From assembly GCF_028290495.1 (NCBI RefSeq), contig NZ_JAQGJT010000151.1:33168-97167 (forward strand): a stretch of 64,000 nt of DNA, given 5' to 3'. This DNA is from Tardiphaga sp. Its GTDB lineage: Bacteria > Pseudomonadota > Alphaproteobacteria > Rhizobiales > Xanthobacteraceae. Each line of letters begins with the position of its first letter. The first letter of the stretch is position 1. This document shows positions 37,912 through 46,342 of this stretch, one piece after another. The notes under the pieces are model-generated. The model saw only the letters and a list, made by a program, of their open reading frames with translations, had not been told where the DNA came from and ran no database searches. Made by a program: the position numbers and the translations under genes.

Positions 37912-39858
37912 CTATCGCAGTTGCGCCGGCGCGCCCAACGGCTCGCTGGTGACCTCCGCCTCGGCGCCGAGGCGCAGCACGGCGGTGGCGGCCGGCAGAG
38001 CCGCGTCGGCCATCGCGGCGTGGCCTTCGGCGGTCGGATGAATCGCGCCGCCATAGACGGCGGAAAGGATGCCCCAGGTGGCGTCATGGATATCGGACGG
38101 CTGAATCGCCGCCGACATGGCCTGCGGATAGGTCATCGCCGAGAAGTAGCTGTCATTGGCGTCGCGGATCCAGCGGGCGCGCGGCAGATACGGGCGGAAC
38201 TGACTGGCGCCAAGGCCGCACAGCATCGGCTGCGATGCCGCCGCCACGATGTCCGGATCGAAGCTCTGGCCCTTGGCGGAGAAGCAGGCGCGGTCGAACT
38301 CCGGATCGGACGCCGCGCGCGCGCAAAACCCGTGCATGGCGAAGGTCTGCTGATGCGCATCGACATAGGTCATGCGATCGGTTTCGGGATTGCGGCACAG
38401 AACGCCGCCCTGGCACAGCGCGATCGCCTTCAGTTGCGGCAGGAATTCGTTTTCGACGAAGTTGGCGACATTCGCCAGCCGCCGCGGATTGGCGTTGAAG
38501 GACGGGTGCACGTCGAAGCCGGCGGGGCCGCCGGGGCAGGGCGCGCCGTTGGAGAAGGTCGGATTGGCGTAGGCCGTGAAGATCACGTGCGACAGGTCGC
38601 CTGACAGCATCGGCTTCAGCGCCTCGCGTAATTTGCCGAAGCCGGCCGGCAGGTCGCGGGTCAAGGCGCTGCGGGAATCGTCCACCGAGCCGAGAATGCC
38701 GCTACGCTTGAACAGCGCGCGTTCTGTGTCGTTGTCGACGATGACATCGGCAACAAGATTGGAGAAGCCGATATCATTGGCGCCGACCGAGAGCAGCACG
38801 AGGTCGAGCTTGCGGTTTGGCTGGCGCTTTCGTGCGGCAGCCATCGCCTCGCGCAGTTCGATCATCTGGGCGTTGACGCTGCCCTGGCAGTTGGTCGCAG
38901 TCTTCGTGGTAAGGCACTCTTTGGCCTGCTGCTTGCCGAGCAACCCTTCAGCGATGGTGGCGCCCGAACAGGCCAGCGGCAGGTAGGTCACGGCGATATG
39001 CGGGTACTGCACGGCCATCGCGAGCGCGGTACGGGTCTGGTAGCTGTACAACGAGCGATGGCAGGGCGAACTCAGCCACTGCGCCCCCTGTGCCTGCCAG
39101 GCCTGCAGGGAATCATAGGTTTCGCAGGCACGGCCACCCTTGAAGCCGGCGCGGCTCGGCCGATAGAACTGGCCGACATCCGAACCGATATAGGAGCGGA
39201 AGCAGAAGCCTTCGTCGGACAGCGCCACCGGGCGGTCGGGGTTGCCTTCACCCGAGGCGATGGAATCGCCGAGGCCTGCGATCAGCACGTCGCGCACCGC
39301 GATTTCGGTGGACACGCGCACCGGCGCTTCGGCGCCGCTGGTGACGTCAACGATGGCCACCGTGCGCTTGCCGTAGGCGGCGCGGAAATTGACCGGCTCG
39401 GCGCAGTCGAAATTGGATTGCCGCGGGCCGTCGCCATCATCGAAGGTCCATGCGCAGACCGCGCCAACCGGGACTTCGCCGGTGAGCCGCACCGTCACCG
39501 GATGCTCGGTCGGCGTCAGGTAGCTCTCCTTGACGGCGTCGCGCGTGCAGGGCTCGCTGACCTTGCCGGCCATGTCGATGCACAACCTGTTGACGGTGTT
39601 GCGTGCCCAGCCGCGGCCGTCGCTCTGCACGCCCAGCGCCTGTTCCGAGGCCAGGATCGTGCGGTTGCGCAGCGTGTCGGCGTGGAGCTGGAAGTCGCGC
39701 TCCTCGCGAAATAGCCGGAAGCGGTTGCGGACCTCCCAGCTGATCTGCAGGGGGCCGTTGACCGCCTGCGCTGCGGCCCAGTCGGCCGGCAGGGCGCCGA
39801 AGGCGGCAAGCAACAAAGCGGAGCGGGTGAGGAGGCGTAGGATGCGTTGACAGATCAT
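37912..39858 (-). CDS. Secreted GDSL/SGNH-type hydrolase
   Basis: Signal peptide; GLGDSIASGEGNPD, LVLLSVGANDIGFSNL motifs. Confidence 0.8.
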   Translation of the reverse strand: MICQRILRLLTRSALLLAAFGALPADWAAAQAVNGPLQISWEVRNRFRLFREERDFQLHADTLRNRTILASEQALGVQSDGRGWARNTVNRLCIDMAGKVSEPCTRDAVKESYLTPTEHPVTVRLTGEVPVGAVCAWTFDDGDGPRQSNFDCAEPVNFRAAYGKRTVAIVDVTSGAEAPVRVSTEIAVRDVLIAGLGDSIASGEGNPDRPVALSDEGFCFRSYIGSDVGQFYRPSRAGFKGGRACETYDSLQAWQAQGAQWLSSPCHRSLYSYQTRTALAMAVQYPHIAVTYLPLACSGATIAEGLLGKQQAKECLTTKTATNCQGSVNAQMIELREAMAAARKRQPNRKLDLVLLSVGANDIGFSNLVADVIVDNDTERALFKRSGILGSVDDSRSALTRDLPAGFGKLREALKPMLSGDLSHVIFTAYANPTFSNGAPCPGGPAGFDVHPSFNANPRRLANVANFVENEFLPQLKAIALCQGGVLCRNPETDRMTYVDAHQQTFAMHGFCARAASDPEFDRACFSAKGQSFDPDIVAAASQPMLCGLGASQFRPYLPRARWIRDANDSYFSAMTYPQAMSAAIQPSDIHDATWGILSAVYGGAIHPTAEGHAAMADAALPAATAVLRLGAEAEVTSEPLGAPAQLR

Positions 39859-39937
39859 GGCGCGATGAACGTCACATATGGGGCGGAAGTAAGAGGTTGA
39901 AGCGAGGGCCGTGCGCTTGTCTGGCACAGCCTCATGG

Positions 39938-41011
39938 TCAGCGCTGCGCCTGGCGCTTCACCGGCCGGGTCGTCACGCTGCGGGCTGCCGCTGCGGCGAG
40001 CTCTTCGGCCTGCGCGGTGGCGCGGCCCTTCTGCCAGGGAATGACGACATTGAGCCAGAGTTCGCGGACGCCCATGATGCCGATCGCGACGGCGAACGGA
40101 ATCATGAAATACAGGATGCGGAACATCACCAGCGTCGCCACCAGTTGCTCCCTGCCGAATTGCGGCAGCGCCACCAGCATCGCGGCGTCGAACACGCCAA
40201 GGCTGCCCGGCGCATGGCTGGCGAAGCCGAGCAAGGTGGCGAGAATGAACACCACGGCCAGCGAGACGAAATCGATGCCGGGATCATTCGGCATCAGCAG
40301 ATACATCGCCAGCGCGCAGAAGCCGAGATCGACCACACCGATGGCAATCTGCAATAGCGTCAGCCGCGCCGAGGGCAGCACGACCTTCCAGCCGTTCTGG
40401 CCGAGTTCGCGACGGCGCTTGCCGACCGACAGCCAGACCAGATAGGCAGCGATGCCGGCGAGGCCGGCGAAGCCGATCAGACGATTGATCGCGTCGGGCA
40501 ACAGGTCCATCGCGGATGCTGCCTGCGGGTGCCAGATCATGCCGATGCCGAGCACGAAGGTGTTGCCGAGCCAGAACGTCAGGCCGGAGATGAAGCAGAT
40601 CTTGGCGACGTCGATCGCGCTGAGCCCGTAGTCCGAATAGATCCGGAACCGGATCGCGCCGCCGGTAAAAACCGTGGCGCCGAGATTATGGCCGATGGTG
40701 TAGCTGGTGAAGGAGGAAAGCGCGGCAATGCGGTAGGGGACGTGGGTCTTGCCGATCGTCCGCAGCGCGAAGAAATCGTAAAACGTCAGGGTGCCGAAGG
40801 CGCCGAGCACGCACAGAGCGGCCAGCGCGATCTGGTGCGGCGGCTTCTCGGCCATCGCGGACAGGATGACGCCCATGTCCACGCCCTTCAGGGTGCGGAC
40901 CAGATGGGAGATCGCCAGGCCGATGATCGCGATGCTCGCCACCACACCGAGCCGCTTCCAGCCGATGTAATGCCTGAAACCGCGCCCGAGCACGGTCATC
41001 ATACGTTGCAT
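39938..41011 (-). CDS. Lysylphosphatidylglycerol synthase-TM/UPF0104-like integral membrane protein
   Basis: Multiple TM helices; FTSYTIGHNLGATVFTGGAIRFRIYSDYGLSAIDVAKI, FASHAPGSLGVFDAAML. Confidence 0.8.
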   Translation of the reverse strand: MQRMMTVLGRGFRHYIGWKRLGVVASIAIIGLAISHLVRTLKGVDMGVILSAMAEKPPHQIALAALCVLGAFGTLTFYDFFALRTIGKTHVPYRIAALSSFTSYTIGHNLGATVFTGGAIRFRIYSDYGLSAIDVAKICFISGLTFWLGNTFVLGIGMIWHPQAASAMDLLPDAINRLIGFAGLAGIAAYLVWLSVGKRRRELGQNGWKVVLPSARLTLLQIAIGVVDLGFCALAMYLLMPNDPGIDFVSLAVVFILATLLGFASHAPGSLGVFDAAMLVALPQFGREQLVATLVMFRILYFMIPFAVAIGIMGVRELWLNVVIPWQKGRATAQAEELAAAAARSVTTRPVKRQAQR

Positions 41012-41295
41012 TCGTCCTCCCGTCGGAGCGCGAACAGGTGGAAAGCCGATCGGGTCAGAAGATGGCAATGGGCGACCAATTCACTTTACGCGAAGTTCAT
41101 ACATGTTGGGAAACCCTTACGGCAAAAACAGCGCCGTGTGCAGCCCTTGACAAGCCCGGGGATGGTACCGCGCGGCGCGCCATCTTGCCGCTGCCGCCGA
41201 TCTCCTATGGACATATAGGCGCCCAGGACAAATTTTCCATGACGCACATCAAGAGGCGGGAACGGCAGGTTCCCGGATAGCCGCGCAGGTCAGCC

Positions 41296-41742
41296 TTACG
41301 CTTTTCGCAGCGCGAAATGCGCGCCGCAGAAGGCCATCACTCCGCCGAGCAGCAGCGCGGCAACACCCGCGACAACGCCGGCGACGGTGGGGACCGGGCT
41401 TGGCGCGGAGGCGGCTTGTCCGGCGCCGGCAAGCACCAGGACACCGACCGCAATCAGGAACTGGCGCATCCGCGGCGGGATCGCGCCGGAGGCGGCACTG
41501 TGCAGCAGCGTCGCGGTGACGTAGCCGCCGACGAAGCCCATCGCAGCAATCAGCCACCACGCGATCGCGGCGCCGGCCGGCATGAATTCCTGCGCATCGC
41601 TGCGCCACAGACTGCCGAGGTCCAATCCGAAGCGCTGGCCGAGCATATGCACGGCAAGCGCCAGTAGAAGTCCCGACATCATCGCGCCGGCGAGAATCAG
41701 GCGGCGCGGGAAATAGCTGGTTTCGGCCATCGATGATCCCAT
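41296..41742 (-). CDS. Small integral membrane hypothetical protein
   Basis: 148 aa, four hydrophobic segments. Confidence 0.65.
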   Translation of the reverse strand: MGSSMAETSYFPRRLILAGAMMSGLLLALAVHMLGQRFGLDLGSLWRSDAQEFMPAGAAIAWWLIAAMGFVGGYVTATLLHSAASGAIPPRMRQFLIAVGVLVLAGAGQAASAPSPVPTVAGVVAGVAALLLGGVMAFCGAHFALRKA

Positions 41743-41890
41743 GCTGCGGCGCTGCGGCGCGGTGTCTTGCGCACGCGGGCGTCTCCGTGGCTTGTAAGGG
41801 ACACCGGGGCAGCCGCGCAAGCAAGCGCCTGTCGGTGGCTGGCGAGGACACGCTCTGTTCAGGACGCTTTTCAAGGGACGCAACGCGCCG

Positions 41891-42466
41891 GTGGCCGCCG
41901 CCGCCGCGCCGGACCATGCCTACGCCTACAAGGCGTCGCTTGTCGGCGCCGCGCATCTCTATGAACTTGCCGCGGACGGGCTGTCGTGGCGCACCGGGCG
42001 CAAGGCCGGGCTATGGCGCTATCGCGACATTGCGGAAGTGCGGCTGTCGTACCGGCCGATGGGGATGCAGGCCAAGCGGTTTCGCTGCGATCTCCGGCAT
42101 GAAGACGGCAGCCGGATCGTCATCATGTCGACCTCGAAGCAGACCGTGGCGCTGATGCAGCCGCAGGCCGGCTATCGCGGCTTTATCCTCGAACTGCATC
42201 GGCAGATGGAAGCGGCCGGCAGCGATGCGTCGCTGCATGGCGGGCTGCGGCCGGGGCTGTACTGGACCATCGTGGCCGCGCTGGTTCTGGTCGGCGTGGC
42301 GATGGTGGCGCTGCTGGTCCGCGCGCTCGTCACCGGCGAATTCGCCGGTGTCGCGTTCATTATCGGCTTTGCCGTGTTCGCCACCTGGCAGCTTCGCGGC
42401 GTGCTTCGCCGCAACCGGCCGCGCGACTACACTTTTGCAGATGTGCCCGCAGACCTGCTGCCGTGA
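41891..42466 (+). CDS. Hypothetical membrane protein
   Basis: 191 aa; soluble N-terminus then two TM helices (YWTIVAALVLVGVAMVALLV, GVAFIIGFAVFATWQL). Confidence 0.7.
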   Translation: MAAAAAPDHAYAYKASLVGAAHLYELAADGLSWRTGRKAGLWRYRDIAEVRLSYRPMGMQAKRFRCDLRHEDGSRIVIMSTSKQTVALMQPQAGYRGFILELHRQMEAAGSDASLHGGLRPGLYWTIVAALVLVGVAMVALLVRALVTGEFAGVAFIIGFAVFATWQLRGVLRRNRPRDYTFADVPADLLP

Positions 42467-42475
42467 TCGCGGGTG

Positions 42476-42813
42476 TCAGACCGCGCCGCGTCCGACGCCC
42501 TCATACACAAACCCCGCCGCCGCCATTTCTTCCGGCCGGTAGATGTTGCGCAGGTCGACCACGATCGGCTGCTTCATCGCCAGTTTCAGGCGCGACAGGT
42601 CAAGCGCGCGGAACTGAACCCATTCGGTGACGATCACCACCGCGTCGGCGCCCTCGGCGCAGTCATAGGCGTCCGTGCAATAGGTGATCTCGGGCAGCTC
42701 GCGTTTCGCCGCCTCCATGCCGACCGGATCGAAGGCGCGCACATGGGCGCCCATGTCGAGCAGGCCGGTGACGAACGGGATTAACGGCGCTTCGCGCATG
42801 TCGTTTGTGTCGG
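42476..42813 (-). pseudogene. Displaced 3' fragment of ugd (UDP-glucose 6-dehydrogenase)
   Basis: Translates to TDTNDMREAPLIPFVTGLLDMGAHVRAFDPVGMEAAKRELPEITYC...GVGRGAV, about 109 residues matching the C-terminus of the intact Ugd at 46343-47653; homology stops abruptly upstream of TDTND. Confidence 0.92.
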
Positions 42814-42887
42814 TGCCGCAATTGAGTAATTCAACTAAAAGTAGCGAAAATTGCAAACTGTCGTACAACTGAGGCGAGGAGAATCAC

Positions 42888-44597
42888 ATGTATTCCGCCG
42901 CGCTCTCCGATGTCGAAATCATCTCCCGCTGTCAGTCTGGAGCTTTACTCGATGACATCGACCGCTTCGATATCGATGGAATCGAGGCTTCGCTTCTCGA
43001 TCGCTCCGTTTCTCTTCACAATGCTGGCCAGATCGACTTGCTTGCTCTAACGCAAACCGCGCAGTTCAATTCACTCTCCACGTCTGAATTTTTTGTAAGA
43101 CAGGACTTTTTCTGCAAGGCGATTCCTCGGCTGCAGACTCAAGCGCTTCTGTTGATGCAAGCGGTGAAGGCTTTGGTCGTGAGGGGTGGTGCCGATTTAA
43201 TGGCGAACCGACCCTATGAAGCGTTTCGCGACTGGTGTGCTGCCGATCGCACTCGATCCGATGCAATAATCGCCGCAGCTGAAGCCGGCGACGTTCAAGC
43301 CTCCGCCTTTGTCACCTTCGCGTTTACAGCCTTGGGCGATGCGACGTTGGCGCGTTCGTTCGTTGAGAAACACTCCGACGAGAGGCGGTTATCAGCGATG
43401 TTCGCTCTTGGCCGCATTAAACCAGTCGACGTGGTAGATGCCGAAGACAGCATTAGCGTTTTGTTGCCATTTGTCGATGCTGCTTATGATGAAACCCCGC
43501 GATACAATGCTCTAATGTCGCTGCTTAATATCTGTTGTCAATATCTTGATTTGGCCGCAGTCTATCTACCAAAGGCGATCGTTGCAGCAACGGTATCGCC
43601 GACGCCCGGTCTGCAGTTCAATCTAGCGCGAGCCCTCTGGCTACACGCTAAGCTCTTCGATCGTTCCTCTATAAAGTACATGTTGGACGCGTTGAAGACG
43701 GTCGACCCGGCGCTAGGGGGCGTAGTAAATGAAGTCGACCAGGCATTAAAAACGCTGCTAGAAACTCCAAATGGAGATCTGGCTCTACATTTTCTCTGTG
43801 AAATCCTCGCGCGTGATGACGGTTTTGAGCTGAAACAATTCAAGAGTGTAAGGCACGATTTGGCAAGCGGCGATCGGGATCGCCTGTTTAGGCTACTGGT
43901 ACGTTGGCTTAGCACCGACAACTCTAATTTGGGCGTAGCTGCTCAGCAGATTGTGACTGCTGGCGAGCATGCCGCTCCATTCCAAAACACCACAGGTGAT
44001 CTCGGATTGAACGGAGCGGATCACATTTTTCTCGCTTACAAAACACTAGGATGGCTGTTTCTTAACGATGTCGTTGCCGCCTCCATACTTGTTGCTTGTC
44101 TACGTGGGTGTGACCGAGCAACAGCAAAAATCATCGGAAGTTTGCTGTTCGATCCGTTGTTATTGAACTACGGCGGAAAGGCGTTCGAGTACCTAAAGAC
44201 TATCAAGAATGGTGACTTAGCCCACGGTCCAGTCAAGGCTGCGCTTAAAGCTGCAGCCGCCTATGCTAAGGGTCTTGAAATAGACCAGCCGATCAAGGAG
44301 TTGCGCCCCTCCGAGTATCAGCGCAGCGTTGAGCGGCGGCACGCGCATGATGTAATGAGAAAAATCCGAAAAGACGCCGAGAAACATTCGGTATTATTCA
44401 ATCTGGTGCACCGCTCCGTTCTTCTATACGGGCGTCGCTCTATCACCTATGTACAGGAGCCGGGCAGAAAACGGCGTCCTGTAAGTATGGACCTGCATTC
44501 CTTCAGCCATTCCTTCGAGCTACCAAGGTGTGAGGTCATCGATCCAGTTGGCCTAAGTGTAATGCTTCTTACCCTTCGGAGCGTAAGGCGCAAATGA
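42888..44597 (+). CDS. Uncharacterised 569-aa predominantly helical protein, first gene of low-GC cassette
   Basis: Long ORF with no competing ORFs, GAGGAGA RBS upstream, 4-bp ATGA overlap with next gene; no family recognised. Confidence 0.88.
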   Translation: MYSAALSDVEIISRCQSGALLDDIDRFDIDGIEASLLDRSVSLHNAGQIDLLALTQTAQFNSLSTSEFFVRQDFFCKAIPRLQTQALLLMQAVKALVVRGGADLMANRPYEAFRDWCAADRTRSDAIIAAAEAGDVQASAFVTFAFTALGDATLARSFVEKHSDERRLSAMFALGRIKPVDVVDAEDSISVLLPFVDAAYDETPRYNALMSLLNICCQYLDLAAVYLPKAIVAATVSPTPGLQFNLARALWLHAKLFDRSSIKYMLDALKTVDPALGGVVNEVDQALKTLLETPNGDLALHFLCEILARDDGFELKQFKSVRHDLASGDRDRLFRLLVRWLSTDNSNLGVAAQQIVTAGEHAAPFQNTTGDLGLNGADHIFLAYKTLGWLFLNDVVAASILVACLRGCDRATAKIIGSLLFDPLLLNYGGKAFEYLKTIKNGDLAHGPVKAALKAAAAYAKGLEIDQPIKELRPSEYQRSVERRHAHDVMRKIRKDAEKHSVLFNLVHRSVLLYGRRSITYVQEPGRKRRPVSMDLHSFSHSFELPRCEVIDPVGLSVMLLTLRSVRRK

Positions 44598-46336
44598 AAC
44601 TCCTAATTCGCGACTATGTGGCGTCCCTCAAAGAGCGCGAAGAGCTTGATGCCATTTTGCCAGATCTCCTGAGCGAACTCGGCTTTAACGTAATTTCTCG
44701 CCCAGGGCGTGGTACTGCCCAACGCGGTGTCGATGTTGCTGCAGTTGGTAAGGACGCCAACGGCAAGAAAAAGCTATATTTGTTTACTGTAAAGCCTGGC
44801 GATCTGACGCGCCAGGAATGGGATGGTAATTCCCAAAAAGTGCGTTCTTCGCTCAATGAAATTATTGATGAATACATTCCCGTCCGGATACCGGCTCCAT
44901 ATCAGAGCCTGAAGATTGTGATCGTTCTTTGCTTTGGTGGGGACGTTCATGAAAGTGCTCGCTCGCTACTATCCCAGTTCACTAAGCGGCATACCAAAGG
45001 AAAGATTTCGTTCGAAGAGTGGAATGGAGATAAAATTGCGGAACTGCTCCTTACCGGAGTTTTAAGGGAAGAGTTGCTACCCAAGCCGCTGCGGTCGAGT
45101 TTCCAGAAGGCCGTCGCGATGGTCGATCAGCCTGAGATTTCTTACGAGCATTTTGCGCGACTGCTTAAGGCTCTAAGAACTGGCTTCAAGACAGAGAAGG
45201 GAGCCGTAAGAGCCGCGCGACAAATGTACATTTGTCTTTGGGTGCTGTTTGTCTGGGCCCGCGATATTGACAACCTTGACGCACCCTATCGCAGTAGCGA
45301 ATTGGTGCTGCTTAATTTATGGGAAATGGTCAAACCCTTCATCGACAAAAGAACTGCGAATGCGAGAGCCGTCGTTACCGTCGTCCAGCATGCCATCAAC
45401 CTCCACATTCAGATTGGTGCGCTGTTGATGGACAAAAAAATTCTGCCGTATGTTGGTCGCCGTCATACTCTATCAGTTGCGGTAGTTACCCGCACATCAG
45501 TTGATGTAAATCTTAAAATGTTCGACATGTTGGGTCGGCTGGCTATGACAGGGCATTGGATGCTCTGGGCTGGCTCCCTCGGCCGTCCGACGGATCCCAA
45601 GTTGCAAGCTGCTCTGGACGGACTGGTCAATGCCGGCATGGAGATGATCAACAATAATCCCGTACTGTTCTTGCCGCTTCTAGATGAGCAGGCGATTGAA
45701 GTGGGGCTGTTCTTGATGTTTGCCGTACGCAGTGGTGCGTCCAACCGCGATATCCACGCTTGGCTTCAGGAGATGGCTCAAAGGCTTGACTTAGCGGTGC
45801 GCTCGAGCGGCCGATATCCATGCAGATTCACGGACTATCAGGATCTGATTGATCATCCAAAAAACTCAACCAAAGAATATCGCGAGGACGCCTTGCAGGG
45901 TAGTGTTCTTATTCCACTTCTGGCTGCCTGGCTCGCCGCTTTCAAGGACCGTAAATCGCTAGACCTGCTTACTGCTCTAAAGGTGGGTGGTTTGCAGCAT
46001 TGCACTCTGCAACTTTGGCTTCCGGAGAAGGAAAGCGAAGATTATCTGTATCTGAACGATGATAGCCATGGTGCCGCACTGGTCGATCTTCCGCTTGCTG
46101 GGGATGGAAGTGAGCTACTGCAAACGATTTCCGAAGCCTGCCAATCCAGCGAAGGTTTTGCCGCCCTGAGCGCGAACAAATCTGGCTATTGGCCGGTGGT
46201 GCTAACAGCCTGTCGACATTATCGGTTGCCGGTCCCGCCGCAATTTTGGATCGCGTCTCTGATCGATCCCACGCCAGCCACTCCGCTTACTGTTGAAGGT
46301 ACATCAAAGTTAGAATCTGAGAGCACCGACTCTTGA
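44594..46336 (+). CDS. 580-aa protein with N-terminal PD-(D/E)XK/Mrr-like nuclease-type domain and helical C-terminus
   Basis: LPDLLSELGFNVISRPGRGTAQRGVDVAAVGKDANGKKKLYLFTVKPGDL (GVDV...TVK) and ISFEEWNGDKIAELLL resemble restriction-endonuclease-fold domains; the E/Q of (E/Q)xK appears to be T. Confidence 0.75.
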   Translation: MKLLIRDYVASLKEREELDAILPDLLSELGFNVISRPGRGTAQRGVDVAAVGKDANGKKKLYLFTVKPGDLTRQEWDGNSQKVRSSLNEIIDEYIPVRIPAPYQSLKIVIVLCFGGDVHESARSLLSQFTKRHTKGKISFEEWNGDKIAELLLTGVLREELLPKPLRSSFQKAVAMVDQPEISYEHFARLLKALRTGFKTEKGAVRAARQMYICLWVLFVWARDIDNLDAPYRSSELVLLNLWEMVKPFIDKRTANARAVVTVVQHAINLHIQIGALLMDKKILPYVGRRHTLSVAVVTRTSVDVNLKMFDMLGRLAMTGHWMLWAGSLGRPTDPKLQAALDGLVNAGMEMINNNPVLFLPLLDEQAIEVGLFLMFAVRSGASNRDIHAWLQEMAQRLDLAVRSSGRYPCRFTDYQDLIDHPKNSTKEYREDALQGSVLIPLLAAWLAAFKDRKSLDLLTALKVGGLQHCTLQLWLPEKESEDYLYLNDDSHGAALVDLPLAGDGSELLQTISEACQSSEGFAALSANKSGYWPVVLTACRHYRLPVPPQFWIASLIDPTPATPLTVEGTSKLESESTDS

Positions 46337-46342
46337 TCGATG

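Noticed and set aside
42476-42868. 130-aa ORF as a functional small protein
   Set aside because: Only the last ~109 codons match Ugd; N-terminal residues (MYDSLQFSLLLVELLNCG) come from the cassette junction; catalytic and NAD-binding regions absent
42814-46336. Search for an integrase, transposase, tRNA or terminal inverted repeats at the cassette
   Set aside because: None visible; therefore not called as a transposon or classical integrative element
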